DNA of 64,000 bases from Vibrio harveyi NBRC 15634 = ATCC 14126 = KCTC 12724 (GTDB lineage: Bacteria > Pseudomonadota > Gammaproteobacteria > Enterobacterales > Vibrionaceae): the NCBI RefSeq assembly GCF_001591145.1, contig NZ_BCUF01000024.1, positions 1 through 64,000 on the forward strand, in the 5' to 3' direction. Positions 55,115 to 63,617 of this stretch are shown here, one piece after another. A program made the position numbers and the translations under genes. The notes beneath the pieces were generated by a model, which saw only the letters and a list, made by a program, of their open reading frames with translations, was not told the DNA's origin and ran no database searches. Every line of letters begins with the position of its first letter. Position 1 is the stretch's first letter.

Positions 55115-55591
55115 ATGTTGAAGAAGTTTGCTTTTCAGATCATTCCAATCCAGATCTTTCTGTTCGTCTTTTGGTTCAAAAATGGCTTTATCGATAAAGT
55201 GATGGGTGTGCTACTTGGCATCATCACGCCTGATACCGCCTATGCAGGTGATACTTGGGCTGGCTGGAAAGGTTATATCGTTGGAACGTGGGATAAGAGC
55301 CAAGTCGGTCATGCACTGCTGAGCCCAACGTTTGACTTTATGTTCCCGATTCTCATTGCTTTGCAGTGCTTACCGTTTTTATTGGTGATTCGCTCGGTGC
55401 TGGCAGGCGAGTTTATGGCTGGTAAAGAACGTCCGTGGCTACTCTATGCGGCTTTTGCATCTCTGTTCGTAACGGGTTGTATGGCTTTCACCCAAACCAT
55501 TACGGGAGCAAGTGATGGGCAATATCTATGGCAATTTATTGGCTTTAGCATGGTTGCTATCATGTATCTGCGTAACGAACAAGGTAAATAG
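55115..55591 (+). CDS. Hypothetical inner-membrane protein with four hydrophobic segments
   Basis: Unrecognised 158-aa protein. Hydrophobic segments lie near 5-22, 72-92, 108-126 and 136-152. A Gly/Trp-rich loop (TWAGWKGYIVGTWDKSQVGH) between the first two probably faces the periplasm. The layout resembles small DUF2165-type membrane proteins, but I cannot name the family with confidence. An ATG start and a clean terminator right after support a real single-gene unit. Confidence 0.72.
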   Translation: MLKKFAFQIIPIQIFLFVFWFKNGFIDKVMGVLLGIITPDTAYAGDTWAGWKGYIVGTWDKSQVGHALLSPTFDFMFPILIALQCLPFLLVIRSVLAGEFMAGKERPWLLYAAFASLFVTGCMAFTQTITGASDGQYLWQFIGFSMVAIMYLRNEQGK

Positions 55592-55600
55592 CATTACGCC

Positions 55601-55627
55601 AAAAGCCCCAACTAAATGGGGCTTTTT
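55601..55627. terminator. Terminator between convergent membrane-protein genes
   Basis: AAAAGCCCCA pairs with TGGGGCTTTT around a 6-nt loop, with T run following; it serves the plus-strand gene and probably the DMT transporter on the minus strand. Confidence 0.88.
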
Positions 55628-55645
55628 CATGATGTTTAGCCTATG

Positions 55646-56599
55646 TTAGGCATTGATATTCTTCATACAATGTTCACATAGCACAGGCTTTTTCTCAGCA
55701 GGTTTTAGGCGAAAACGCTGCCAAAAAGCAGGCTCGGCTTTAGTCAAAAAAATACCTCCGAGCAATGGCAGCAGCAGAGCAACGGAAACTAATGACAAAC
55801 TGTTACCTGCAATCCATGTTGAAAGGCTAAGCGCTATCAACGGGAAGAATAGGAAACAAATCGAGGCGGTAAACGGCGTCGACACTTGTCCAAGCTTAAA
55901 GTACGCCACGATGCCACCAACGCTAGCAAACATACCGAGATAAATCACAGCGGTAATCGAATCCATCGAGAACTGAGAAAGATCCGGCTGTTCGACAATC
56001 AGTGAGGTGATAAAGAGCAACGCTGAGGCAACAAAGCTTGGAAAGGCGTTGTAAGTCAGCACTGGAATGCCTTTACAGAACTTTTCAACAAACACGTACA
56101 TCACCGAATGAATCGCGACCGCGCCGCCTAAAGCGAGAAAGCCCAGTAGATAATCCTCGCCACCTAAACTCATCTCTTTCGCCAGAATCAAAACTAAGCT
56201 CAGAACCGCAACCAAAAGACCGGCAATCTGAGATTTACGTAACCTAAGCCCAAGGAACAAGCTCGATGTCACCATGACTGCGATTGGCATATTGGCGAAG
56301 ATGATCGAAGCAAGACCTGATGAAATATACTGTTCGCCAAAAATCATCAAGGTAAATGGAATCGCGAAATAGAAAATCGCAACCACGAACATCCAAAATA
56401 CTTTTCCCTTAGGAAAGAACAGGGGTTGATTGAGGTGTTTCGCCAACATGATTAATAGCGGCGCAGCGATCAGGAAGCGCAGACCGGTGGCAAAGATGGG
56501 CGGAATAGTTTGCACTGCCACTTCCATCGCAAACCACGTGGTGCCCCAAATCAAGCACACAGACACAAATAAGATGATTGGTAAATGCTTATGCGTCAT
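55646..56599 (-). CDS. DMT/EamA family transporter
   Basis: Inner-membrane exporter-type protein of 317 aa with ten predicted helices in two EamA repeats (CLIWGTTWFAMEVAVQTIPP in the first). GGGAGG stands just before the ATG at 56599, so the upstream 23 codons of the open frame are excluded. The cytoplasmic tail ends in a CEHC motif (KPVLCEHCMKNINA) that could bind metal, an unusual addition for EamA proteins. Substrate unknown; the family exports amino acids and other metabolites. Confidence 0.88.
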   Translation of the reverse strand: MTHKHLPIILFVSVCLIWGTTWFAMEVAVQTIPPIFATGLRFLIAAPLLIMLAKHLNQPLFFPKGKVFWMFVVAIFYFAIPFTLMIFGEQYISSGLASIIFANMPIAVMVTSSLFLGLRLRKSQIAGLLVAVLSLVLILAKEMSLGGEDYLLGFLALGGAVAIHSVMYVFVEKFCKGIPVLTYNAFPSFVASALLFITSLIVEQPDLSQFSMDSITAVIYLGMFASVGGIVAYFKLGQVSTPFTASICFLFFPLIALSLSTWIAGNSLSLVSVALLLPLLGGIFLTKAEPAFWQRFRLKPAEKKPVLCEHCMKNINA

Positions 56600-56800
56600 G
56601 GCGACCTCCCGCTTGTCGGTTGATAACAAGGTTTGGTAGGCACGCAGCAAGGTGCTCAGTACGAGCAATTAGATTGGTTTTCATTTTTCATTCCCATCAC
56701 AGGATGGTGCAAATAGGGAGCTATTTACACGCGTAACAAATTCGCACGGCATTACGTGCAGTAAAATTGTTGGCAGCGAAATGATGCTGCGAGATAGGAA

Positions 56801-57175
56801 TTAAGCTATCGGAGGACGATAGTGAGAGTGCATTTCTGCACTGGTATAGAGCGCGATTTTGCTTATCGCCAGTTCATCTCTGTAAGGTGCTTCATAAGAT
56901 CTTGGCTGAGTTTCAACAACAGCCGTCCCCGATGCGTGACCATGAGAACAACACTGCTTTTCAAAGCATGTTCCGCCCGGTTCACAGCAACCTGACTCGT
57001 TCTCTTCTACCGAGCCAAAGGTCAAATCACAGTAGCTAATATGCAGAGAATCAGCCATCGCCATGTGATTCGCCGTTGATGGTATTTCTGCACGAGCGAG
57101 ACCGCTTGAAAGCGCAAAAGCAATCAAGACACTCAGCAGAAAGTAAATTGTCGATGTGCTTTTCGCTAGCATCAC
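56801..57175 (-). CDS. Small secreted Cys/His-rich protein
   Basis: Hypothetical 124-aa protein with a signal peptide ending near residue 29 (SGLARA). The mature part contains two clusters of Cys (CCEPGGTCFEKQCC) with several His (HGHASG) and ends in HSHYRPPIA. The pattern recalls small copper-responsive periplasmic proteins such as the CopL/DUF2946 group, but the match is by composition only. Metal binding is plausible. It stands alone, with a 200-bp gap from the DMT gene downstream on the same strand. Confidence 0.65.
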   Translation of the reverse strand: MMLAKSTSTIYFLLSVLIAFALSSGLARAEIPSTANHMAMADSLHISYCDLTFGSVEENESGCCEPGGTCFEKQCCSHGHASGTAVVETQPRSYEAPYRDELAISKIALYTSAEMHSHYRPPIA

Positions 57176-57320
57176 AATATCTCATCAAACAGGCAGAAAA
57201 AGAAAAGGTTAGTGTGAAGATACTCATCAATAGAGCAAGAAACAAGATGGCTTGAGATGACTTTACACTTTTTTACCCCCCAAGCCATTTGGATGCGATT
57301 TCCCTTCACGCAAAAATAAA

Positions 57321-57343
57321 GCCTCGCACTGAGCGAGGCTTAA
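57321..57343 (-). terminator. Terminator after psiE
   Basis: AAGCCTCGC and GCGAGGCTT frame a 5-nt loop directly after the psiE stop; on the minus strand TTATTTTTG follows. Confidence 0.88.
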
Positions 57344-57345
57344 CA

Positions 57346-57777
57346 TCATTCGTCTTTTTCGGCGGTTTGATTATCTATATACGGCCAATAATGGTGACCA
57401 ACTCGAATAACCAAGGTTGCCGCAGCCAGAATAAACGCAGCTAAAGAGAGCCATACTATCATCACGGAGTCGAGCTCTTTCATACCAAGCGTGATGTAGC
57501 GAGCAATGGCCATCATGGCAATATAAATTGGGTAACGAACGGGTATCTTACCATTCATCACGAACTGCCCGACCATGGCGAGCACTTCCAAATAGATAAA
57601 CATCAATAAGATGTCATCGAGCGATACACGCTTTTGTACATAAATGTGAATAAACTCTTCCACCATCGCCCACACAGTTGCCAAAGTAATGGCGACCAGA
57701 AGCACGGCTTCAAGCACATGAAAGATTTTCAGAAATGGACGACTGAATGATTTAGGTAAATGCGACGGCATAGCCAA
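57346..57777 (-). CDS. psiE: Phosphate-starvation-inducible protein PsiE
   Basis: Small inner-membrane protein of 143 aa with four hydrophobic segments (LEAVLLVAITLATVWAMV, ILLMFIYLEVLAMVG, YIAMMAIARYITLG, VIWLSLAAFILAAATLVI). The PsiE-family core with RYPIYIAMMAIARYI is recognisable. E. coli psiE is under PhoB and CRP control; no clear pho box was looked for successfully here. The biochemical function is unknown. Confidence 0.86.
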   Translation of the reverse strand: MAMPSHLPKSFSRPFLKIFHVLEAVLLVAITLATVWAMVEEFIHIYVQKRVSLDDILLMFIYLEVLAMVGQFVMNGKIPVRYPIYIAMMAIARYITLGMKELDSVMIVWLSLAAFILAAATLVIRVGHHYWPYIDNQTAEKDE

Positions 57778-57874
57778 CTATCCAAACAAATCAAAGGAAT
57801 AAGTTTGCAGTGTAGCACGCTCTTTTCAAGAAGCTGAAGAGCGCCCTCTCTCAGCGAGAAAAAACACACATAAT

Positions 57875-57904
57875 AAAAACGCTCCAACCAAGTGGAGCGT
57901 TTTT
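57875..57904. terminator. Terminator of the peptide transporter operon
   Basis: AAAAACGCTCCA pairs with TGGAGCGTTTTT around a 6-nt loop. The flanking A and T runs let it work on both strands; it ends the five-gene minus-strand operon. Confidence 0.9.
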
Positions 57905-57932
57905 CGATCATGATTTTACTCAGCGGATGGCG

Positions 57933-58772
57933 TTACGCCACTTGCTGCTTTTTTTCTGCTAAACGCTTTTTCTTGCGGTATTTCGGGTGTGTAATCGGAA
58001 TCGCGGACAAGAGTTTCTTGGTGTAATCATTTTGAGGGTCTGCGTAGATTTCCTTCGCCTTACCTGCTTCCACTACTTTACCAAAATACATCACCGCCAC
58101 TTTATCAGACACATGTTTCACCACAGACAAATCATGAGAGATAAAGATGATTGCAAGGTTCATTTCTTGCTGAAGTTGCAGTAACAAGTTCAAGATCTGC
58201 GCCTGAACAGACACATCCAATGCAGAGACCGACTCATCACAGATTAGCAATTTAGGTTTTAGCGCAATGGCACGAGCAATACCGATACGCTGACGTTGAC
58301 CGCCAGAAAATTCGTGTGGATAACGGTTTACAGCGGTTTCAGGTAAACCGACTTTTACAAGCAACTCCTTCACCCACTGTTTTCGCTCTGCAGATGTACC
58401 AATCTTATGAATCACATACGGCTCTTCGAGAATCATACCAATCGTATGACGTTGATTGAGTGACTCCATTGGGTCCTGAAAGACAATCTGCATGTCCTTA
58501 CGTAACGAACGCATTTCTTTGACGGAAAACTTGGTAATGTCTTTACCTTCAAAGAAAATCTTACCTTCTGTCGGTTCGTACAGCTTTAGGATCGTACGGC
58601 CTAGTGTGCTTTTTCCACAACCAGACTCACCGACGAGCCCAAGGGTCTCGCCCTGACCTACTGACAACGACACACCATCAACAGCTTTAATGGTATATCC
58701 CTTCTTAAACAGTCCTTTACCAGATACAAAGTGCTGCTTAAGATTTTCAATTCTTAATACTTCTTTTGCCAT
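57933..58772 (-). CDS. Oligopeptide-type ABC transporter ATP-binding protein (OppF/DppF-like)
   Basis: Cytoplasmic ATPase of 279 aa. Walker A GESGCGKST near 48, signature FSGGQRQR near 153 and Walker B LLICDESVSALD near 172 are intact, and the C-terminal oligopeptide domain (AIPITHPKYRKKKR) is present. GAGG precedes the ATG at 58772; the frame is open from 58805. It is the last gene of the operon and pairs with the OppD-like ATPase upstream. Confidence 0.94.
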   Translation of the reverse strand: MAKEVLRIENLKQHFVSGKGLFKKGYTIKAVDGVSLSVGQGETLGLVGESGCGKSTLGRTILKLYEPTEGKIFFEGKDITKFSVKEMRSLRKDMQIVFQDPMESLNQRHTIGMILEEPYVIHKIGTSAERKQWVKELLVKVGLPETAVNRYPHEFSGGQRQRIGIARAIALKPKLLICDESVSALDVSVQAQILNLLLQLQQEMNLAIIFISHDLSVVKHVSDKVAVMYFGKVVEAGKAKEIYADPQNDYTKKLLSAIPITHPKYRKKKRLAEKKQQVA

Positions 58773-58808
58773 AACATCCTCTTTTATGACTTGTTCACTT
58801 TGCACCAG

Positions 58809-59666
58809 TTAGCTAGCAAACATACTGGCATCAATCGGTTTAATGTCGATCATCTGCTTAGGTTCATTATCTAAACTTGGCATCAAGCCCATCAAACGCT
58901 CTGTGTACGGGTGTTGCGGGTTGTCAAACAGTTCGAAAATTTCAGCTTTTTCGACAATACGACCGCCATACATGACTGCCACGTCATCGCACACTTCCGC
59001 AACAACACCAAGGTCATGAGTAATGAAGATCATCGCCATACCCGTTTCTTCTTGAAGTTCATTCATTAGTTCAAGAATAGACGCCTGTACCGTTACATCC
59101 AATGCCGTAGTTGGCTCATCACAGATAAGAATGTCTGGTTTACACGCCAACGCCATCGCAATCATCACACGCTGACGCATACCACCCGATAGATTATGCG
59201 GGTACTCATTCAAGCGTTTTTCCGGCATCGGAATTTTCACTTTCGCCAACATTTCTATCGCGTAAGCTTCACGCTCTTTCTTACCAAGTTCAGGCCGATG
59301 CAGCTCTAACACTTCGCAAAGCTGACGACCGATTGAATGAACTGGATTCAACGCTGTCATTGGGTCTTGAAAGATGATTGAGATGCGGTCACCACGCATG
59401 GCATACATCTCTTCTGCAGGTAAGGTAACTAAATTAGTACCACGGTAGTCAATCTCACCATTGACGATATTGCCATAAGGTTTTGGCAACAGCCCCATGA
59501 TAGACATGGAGGTAACGCTCTTACCACTACCGGATTCACCTACTAGACCCAGCGTACGACCAGCGCGAACATCAAAATTCACACCATGCAGCACTTTTAC
59601 CGGACCATCATCAGTAGTGAATTCAACCTCAAGGTCTTTAACACTCAGGATTACATCGTTTTCCAT
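58809..59666 (-). CDS. Oligopeptide-type ABC transporter ATP-binding protein (OppD/DppD-like)
   Basis: Cytoplasmic ATPase of 285 aa. GESGSGKSVTSMSIMGLLP near 40 is Walker A, LSGGMRQRVMIAMALACKP near 155 the signature and DILICDEPTTALD near 172 Walker B. The C-terminal HPYTERLMGLMPSLD block is typical of peptide importers. It lies 9 bp after the binding-protein gene and 36 bp before the second ATPase. Confidence 0.94.
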   Translation of the reverse strand: MENDVILSVKDLEVEFTTDDGPVKVLHGVNFDVRAGRTLGLVGESGSGKSVTSMSIMGLLPKPYGNIVNGEIDYRGTNLVTLPAEEMYAMRGDRISIIFQDPMTALNPVHSIGRQLCEVLELHRPELGKKEREAYAIEMLAKVKIPMPEKRLNEYPHNLSGGMRQRVMIAMALACKPDILICDEPTTALDVTVQASILELMNELQEETGMAMIFITHDLGVVAEVCDDVAVMYGGRIVEKAEIFELFDNPQHPYTERLMGLMPSLDNEPKQMIDIKPIDASMFAS

Positions 59667-59675
59667 AACACATCC

Positions 59676-61502
59676 TTACAGCTTATACGTGTCATCAACG
59701 ACAACAACAGGTTCAAAGGTTTTACCCGACTTCATCGCTTTCTGGGTTTCTTTCTTCACGTCTTTGTCGATCCAATACGTGCCATCACCGATAATTCCGC
59801 CACTAAACAACGCTTCTGTCATTCGATTCATTGGTTTCTCTGGCAATTTCAACCAACGCCAGTGTCCATAACGAACGTAAGGAACCATGTAGCCAGAAAC
59901 AATCACGTGCGCATCAATAATGTCTCGCTGAATCTCATGACCTAGTTGGATCTTCTTATCCATGTCCATGTTAAAGCGATACGCAATGATCTTTTCATCT
60001 AACTCTGGCGTGCTGTAGTTAGTGAATGAGTTCGTTTGCGGTTTGTTGGCGTTCACGGAATGGAAGTATTCCCAGTAAGTTGGGATTTCCGAAGTACCCA
60101 TATCAAAGAAAGCAAGTTCGTGTTTTTTCTCACGTACATACTTAAACATCGATGAACCATCAATCAGCTTCAGCTCAATGTCCAATCCTGCCAATTTTGC
60201 CTGTTCACGCAAGAAAGCAATACGCGGTGTATGAACTGGAGAGGAGTACGTCAATTCAAAGCTCAAACGCTGACCTTTATCATTCACGCGAATACCATCG
60301 GAACCAATCTTATCGAAGCCTGCAGCTTCAAACGCTGCCGCCGCTTTTTCTGGTTCAAACTTGGGCGCTTTCACATCTGGTAAAGTGTACTTACCATGCC
60401 CAAAGCCTGTTGGGTTGGGTTTACGGCTGTAGTCTCCACGCATAACATTCTCAATCATGCCGTCGAAATCTGTCGCGTAAGTGATCCCTTTGCGAATGTT
60501 TAAATCATCAAGTAGAGGCATAGCAGTGTTTATCCACACGCCACCTGCACCAACGGGATATTGGTTGTAACCCCAGAACTTCTCAATGTAACCCTTTTGG
60601 TAAGGGGCAGTATTGGATTTATCATGCCATAGACTTGGCAAAACCAACGCAAATGCGTCCAACTTACCTTTTTCAAAGTGCTTCATCGCAATATCACTAT
60701 CGCGGATAACCGTGATACGAATTTTGTCGACGTTATAGCGATTCTCGTAGTACTTGTTGGTGTAACCCCACCAGTCCTCTCCTACATGCTTAAAGGTAAC
60801 GCTTTTACCTTTTTTGATGTCCGCTAAGTAATAAGCACTGGTCGTTGGTTCACTTTTAAAGTTGTAGTAGCGCACAAAATCATCATGAATGCCGTCACCG
60901 TTCGCGTCTTTCTTCGGATTCGCATAGAAATGAGCAGGACGAGGACGTAGCGCCCCCATTCTCAATAACAACTCTTCTGGGTTGAGCTCTTTCGCAGCCT
61001 TCACGGCGAAGGTGTGATCGTCAAATTTGATAACATCAGCTACCGTTTTGTTGTAATAGTCGTTGTACCAAGGCTCTAAAATGTCTTTCGAGCGGTAAAA
61101 CTTAAGCATAAAAACAAAATCGTCTGCCGTGACTGGCTTGCCATCCGACCATTTAGCTTGTGGGTTCAGTTTGAAATAAACCGTTTTATTGTCACCCGCT
61201 AATGCCCACTCATTGGCTAGCTCTGGGATGAATTCAAGCGTATCTGGGTGGCGAACCACCAACCCTGGAGTTTCATCCAAGATGAAAGAGCGTAAGCCAG
61301 AGTTAGCATCAGGACCAACACTGCGTAGAGTCTGGGGAAAGCTCGACATATAAGTGCGGTAAGTCCCACCACGCTTTGCTTCAGGAGAGCCATATTGCGG
61401 CTCATCCCAGTTCGTTTGCCAGTTTAAGTCAGTCGGAAGCGTCGCTGACATCGCACCAAAACTTAGGGCGCTTAGCGTGGACGCTAAAATTATTTTTTTC
61501 AT
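59676..61502 (-). CDS. Extracellular solute-binding protein, family 5 (YejA-like)
   Basis: Periplasmic peptide-binding protein of 608 aa. A signal peptide ends near residue 20 (SFGAMSA). WQTNWDEPQYGSPEAKRGGT, TLEFIPELANEWALAGDNKT and YFKLNPQAKWSDGKPVTADD are family-5 motifs; length and N terminus resemble YejA, the binding protein of the microcin C/peptide transporter. AAGGGAAG precedes the ATG at 61502; the frame is open from 61538. In the operon it comes third, after both permeases. Confidence 0.92.
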   Translation of the reverse strand: MKKIILASTLSALSFGAMSATLPTDLNWQTNWDEPQYGSPEAKRGGTYRTYMSSFPQTLRSVGPDANSGLRSFILDETPGLVVRHPDTLEFIPELANEWALAGDNKTVYFKLNPQAKWSDGKPVTADDFVFMLKFYRSKDILEPWYNDYYNKTVADVIKFDDHTFAVKAAKELNPEELLLRMGALRPRPAHFYANPKKDANGDGIHDDFVRYYNFKSEPTTSAYYLADIKKGKSVTFKHVGEDWWGYTNKYYENRYNVDKIRITVIRDSDIAMKHFEKGKLDAFALVLPSLWHDKSNTAPYQKGYIEKFWGYNQYPVGAGGVWINTAMPLLDDLNIRKGITYATDFDGMIENVMRGDYSRKPNPTGFGHGKYTLPDVKAPKFEPEKAAAAFEAAGFDKIGSDGIRVNDKGQRLSFELTYSSPVHTPRIAFLREQAKLAGLDIELKLIDGSSMFKYVREKKHELAFFDMGTSEIPTYWEYFHSVNANKPQTNSFTNYSTPELDEKIIAYRFNMDMDKKIQLGHEIQRDIIDAHVIVSGYMVPYVRYGHWRWLKLPEKPMNRMTEALFSGGIIGDGTYWIDKDVKKETQKAMKSGKTFEPVVVVDDTYKL

Positions 61503-61540
61503 AAAACTTCCCTTTTTTATGTTTTGCTCACAGTGCATGC

Positions 61541-62584
61541 TTAAACATAGCGTGTGAATTTTTTCGGGTCGAATGCTGCTCGAATCGCTTCACCGATAAA
61601 GGTCACCATAACCAGTACCAGAACAATCGAGCTCACTACTGATGCAACGATCCATGGCGAGTCTAGGTTCGACTTACCTTGTTGCAACAACTCACCCCAA
61701 CTTGGCGTTGGAGGCATCAAACCAAGGCCTAGGTAATCCAGTGCCGTCAGTGCAGTGATGTTTGCAGCGATAGTAAATGGTGCAAGAGTCACAATCATAA
61801 CCATGGTATTTGGCAAGATGTGGTTGAATAGAATACGTCCAGTGGATGCACCAAGTGCGCGCGCAGCCATCACGTATTCACGAGCTGATTCTTTATAAGT
61901 CATGGTACGCATGTACCACGTCATCCCCATCCATCCAAAGAGTACGTTGATGGCAACGAATAAGGTGAACGTGGGCTGAACTATCGAAACTAAAATCATG
62001 ATGACGTACAAAAACGGCACCATAGACCACACTTCGATCAAACGTTGAACAAACAGGTCAAACTTACCGCCCCAAAAGCCCATCGCACAGCCAACAGCAG
62101 TACCAATCGCATACGAGATTGCCATTGTCAGCAAGGCAAACCCCATCGCCGTTCGAAAGCCGTAAACCAATCGAGCTAAGATGTCTCGGCCAATCACGTC
62201 CGTTCCAAGGTAGTGTTTACTCTCAGCATCTGGAGCCGTTGGTGGGAAGTCACCGCTAAAATCTTGCTCGTACGGGTTCCACGGCACAATCGGCAGAATA
62301 ACGAAGTTATCACCACCTTCCGCTTCGAAGACTTTTTGCAGCTCGCGGTAATCCGCTTCACTGGAAGACGCTTGACCAAACTCGCTGCCTAAACGCACAT
62401 CACTCACCACAGGAAAGTAAAAGCTACCGTCGTATTTGACGACAAGCGCTTTACTGTTGATCAACAACTCAGCAAATAGAGAAAGGATCAACATGGTCGA
62501 TAAGATCACAAATGACCAGTAACCACGTTTGATTTCTTTAAAGTGGCGGATTTTCTTTTGAGTTAACGGGCTAACTTTAATCAT
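61541..62584 (-). CDS. Oligopeptide-type ABC transporter permease (YejE/OppC-like)
   Basis: Inner-membrane permease of 347 aa. An N-terminal helix near 27-47 precedes a long periplasmic loop (about 50-130) with FGQASSSEADYRELQKVFEA. The transport domain then shows HYLGTDVIGRDILARLVYGF and the EAA-type loop YVMAARALGASTGRILFNHI. GGAG lies 6 nt before the ATG at 62584, overlapping the end region of the upstream permease. The loop length is like YejE. Confidence 0.93.
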   Translation of the reverse strand: MIKVSPLTQKKIRHFKEIKRGYWSFVILSTMLILSLFAELLINSKALVVKYDGSFYFPVVSDVRLGSEFGQASSSEADYRELQKVFEAEGGDNFVILPIVPWNPYEQDFSGDFPPTAPDAESKHYLGTDVIGRDILARLVYGFRTAMGFALLTMAISYAIGTAVGCAMGFWGGKFDLFVQRLIEVWSMVPFLYVIMILVSIVQPTFTLFVAINVLFGWMGMTWYMRTMTYKESAREYVMAARALGASTGRILFNHILPNTMVMIVTLAPFTIAANITALTALDYLGLGLMPPTPSWGELLQQGKSNLDSPWIVASVVSSIVLVLVMVTFIGEAIRAAFDPKKFTRYV

Positions 62585-62585
62585 A

Positions 62586-63617
62586 TTACGCTCCAAACTT
62601 CACACGTGGGTCGACTAAAGCAACACAGATATCTGAAATGATATTGCCGATCAGCAGTAATACCGCGTTGATAGCTACGATGCCCATTACTACAGGATAA
62701 TCGCGCTCCATGATGGACTCATAACCAAGCAGACCGATGCCATCAATGTTGAAAATTACTTCAATAAGGAATGCACCTGTCATAAAGAACAACAGAGAGT
62801 TACCGAAGTGAGAGGCGATAGGAATTAAGCTATTGCGTAGTGCATGCTTACGTACCGCTTTCTTAAATGGCAAACCTTTCGCAATGGCAGTACGAATGTA
62901 ATCAGATGATAGGTTTTCCATTAGGTTGTTCTTCATCGTCATCGTCAACGTTGCAAAATCACCGATGAGATAACAGATCAAAGGCAGCACCGCGTGCCAC
63001 ATAATGTCTTTCGCTCGCTCAAAAAAGGTCTCATAGTCATCAAAATCATCACCAACGAAGCCTCCCATCGGGAACCACTCTAGGTGATAACTGAACAAGG
63101 TAATAAGGAGGACACCTACCACATACCCAGGCAAGGCGTAACCAACGAAAATAAGAATAGAAGACGCGGAGTCAAACACGGAACCGTGCTTCAACGCTTT
63201 ATAGTAACCAAGTGGGATAGAGATAAAGTAACTGATAAAGAAGGTCATCCCACCATAGAATAAGGAGACAGGTAGACGCTCCGCAATCATGTCTGATACT
63301 GGCTCGTAGTAACGTGTTGACTCACCTAGGTCCAGCGTCACTAAGCGGCTCAGCCATTCAACATACGCTTCCATAACTGGCTTATCTAAACCATAGAAAG
63401 CATTAAGCTCCGCGATTTGGTCATCGGAAAGAGCGGTGTTACCACCCGCAGAAGTCATTGATGCGGCACCATCACCTTGCGCTTGCATTTGAGACAGCAT
63501 GCGCTCAACCGGACCACCAGGTACGAATCGCGTGATAGCAAAGATAAGAATGGTAATTCCGAGAAACGTTGGAATCACCAACGCCAATCGACGTAAAAAG
63601 TACGACAGCATATACAA
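62586..63617 (-). CDS. Oligopeptide-type ABC transporter permease (YejB/OppB-like)
   Basis: First gene of the transporter operon, 343 aa. YFLRRLALVIPTFLGITILI and RFVPGGPVERMLSQMQAQGD open it, as in YejB. Six hydrophobic segments follow, with an EAA loop IRTAIAKGLPFKKAVRKHAL near 246. Together with YejE-like permease, YejA-like binding protein and two ATPases it should import oligopeptides. E. coli YejF is a fused double ATPase; here the ATPases are separate genes. Confidence 0.93.
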   Translation of the reverse strand: MYMLSYFLRRLALVIPTFLGITILIFAITRFVPGGPVERMLSQMQAQGDGAASMTSAGGNTALSDDQIAELNAFYGLDKPVMEAYVEWLSRLVTLDLGESTRYYEPVSDMIAERLPVSLFYGGMTFFISYFISIPLGYYKALKHGSVFDSASSILIFVGYALPGYVVGVLLITLFSYHLEWFPMGGFVGDDFDDYETFFERAKDIMWHAVLPLICYLIGDFATLTMTMKNNLMENLSSDYIRTAIAKGLPFKKAVRKHALRNSLIPIASHFGNSLLFFMTGAFLIEVIFNIDGIGLLGYESIMERDYPVVMGIVAINAVLLLIGNIISDICVALVDPRVKFGA

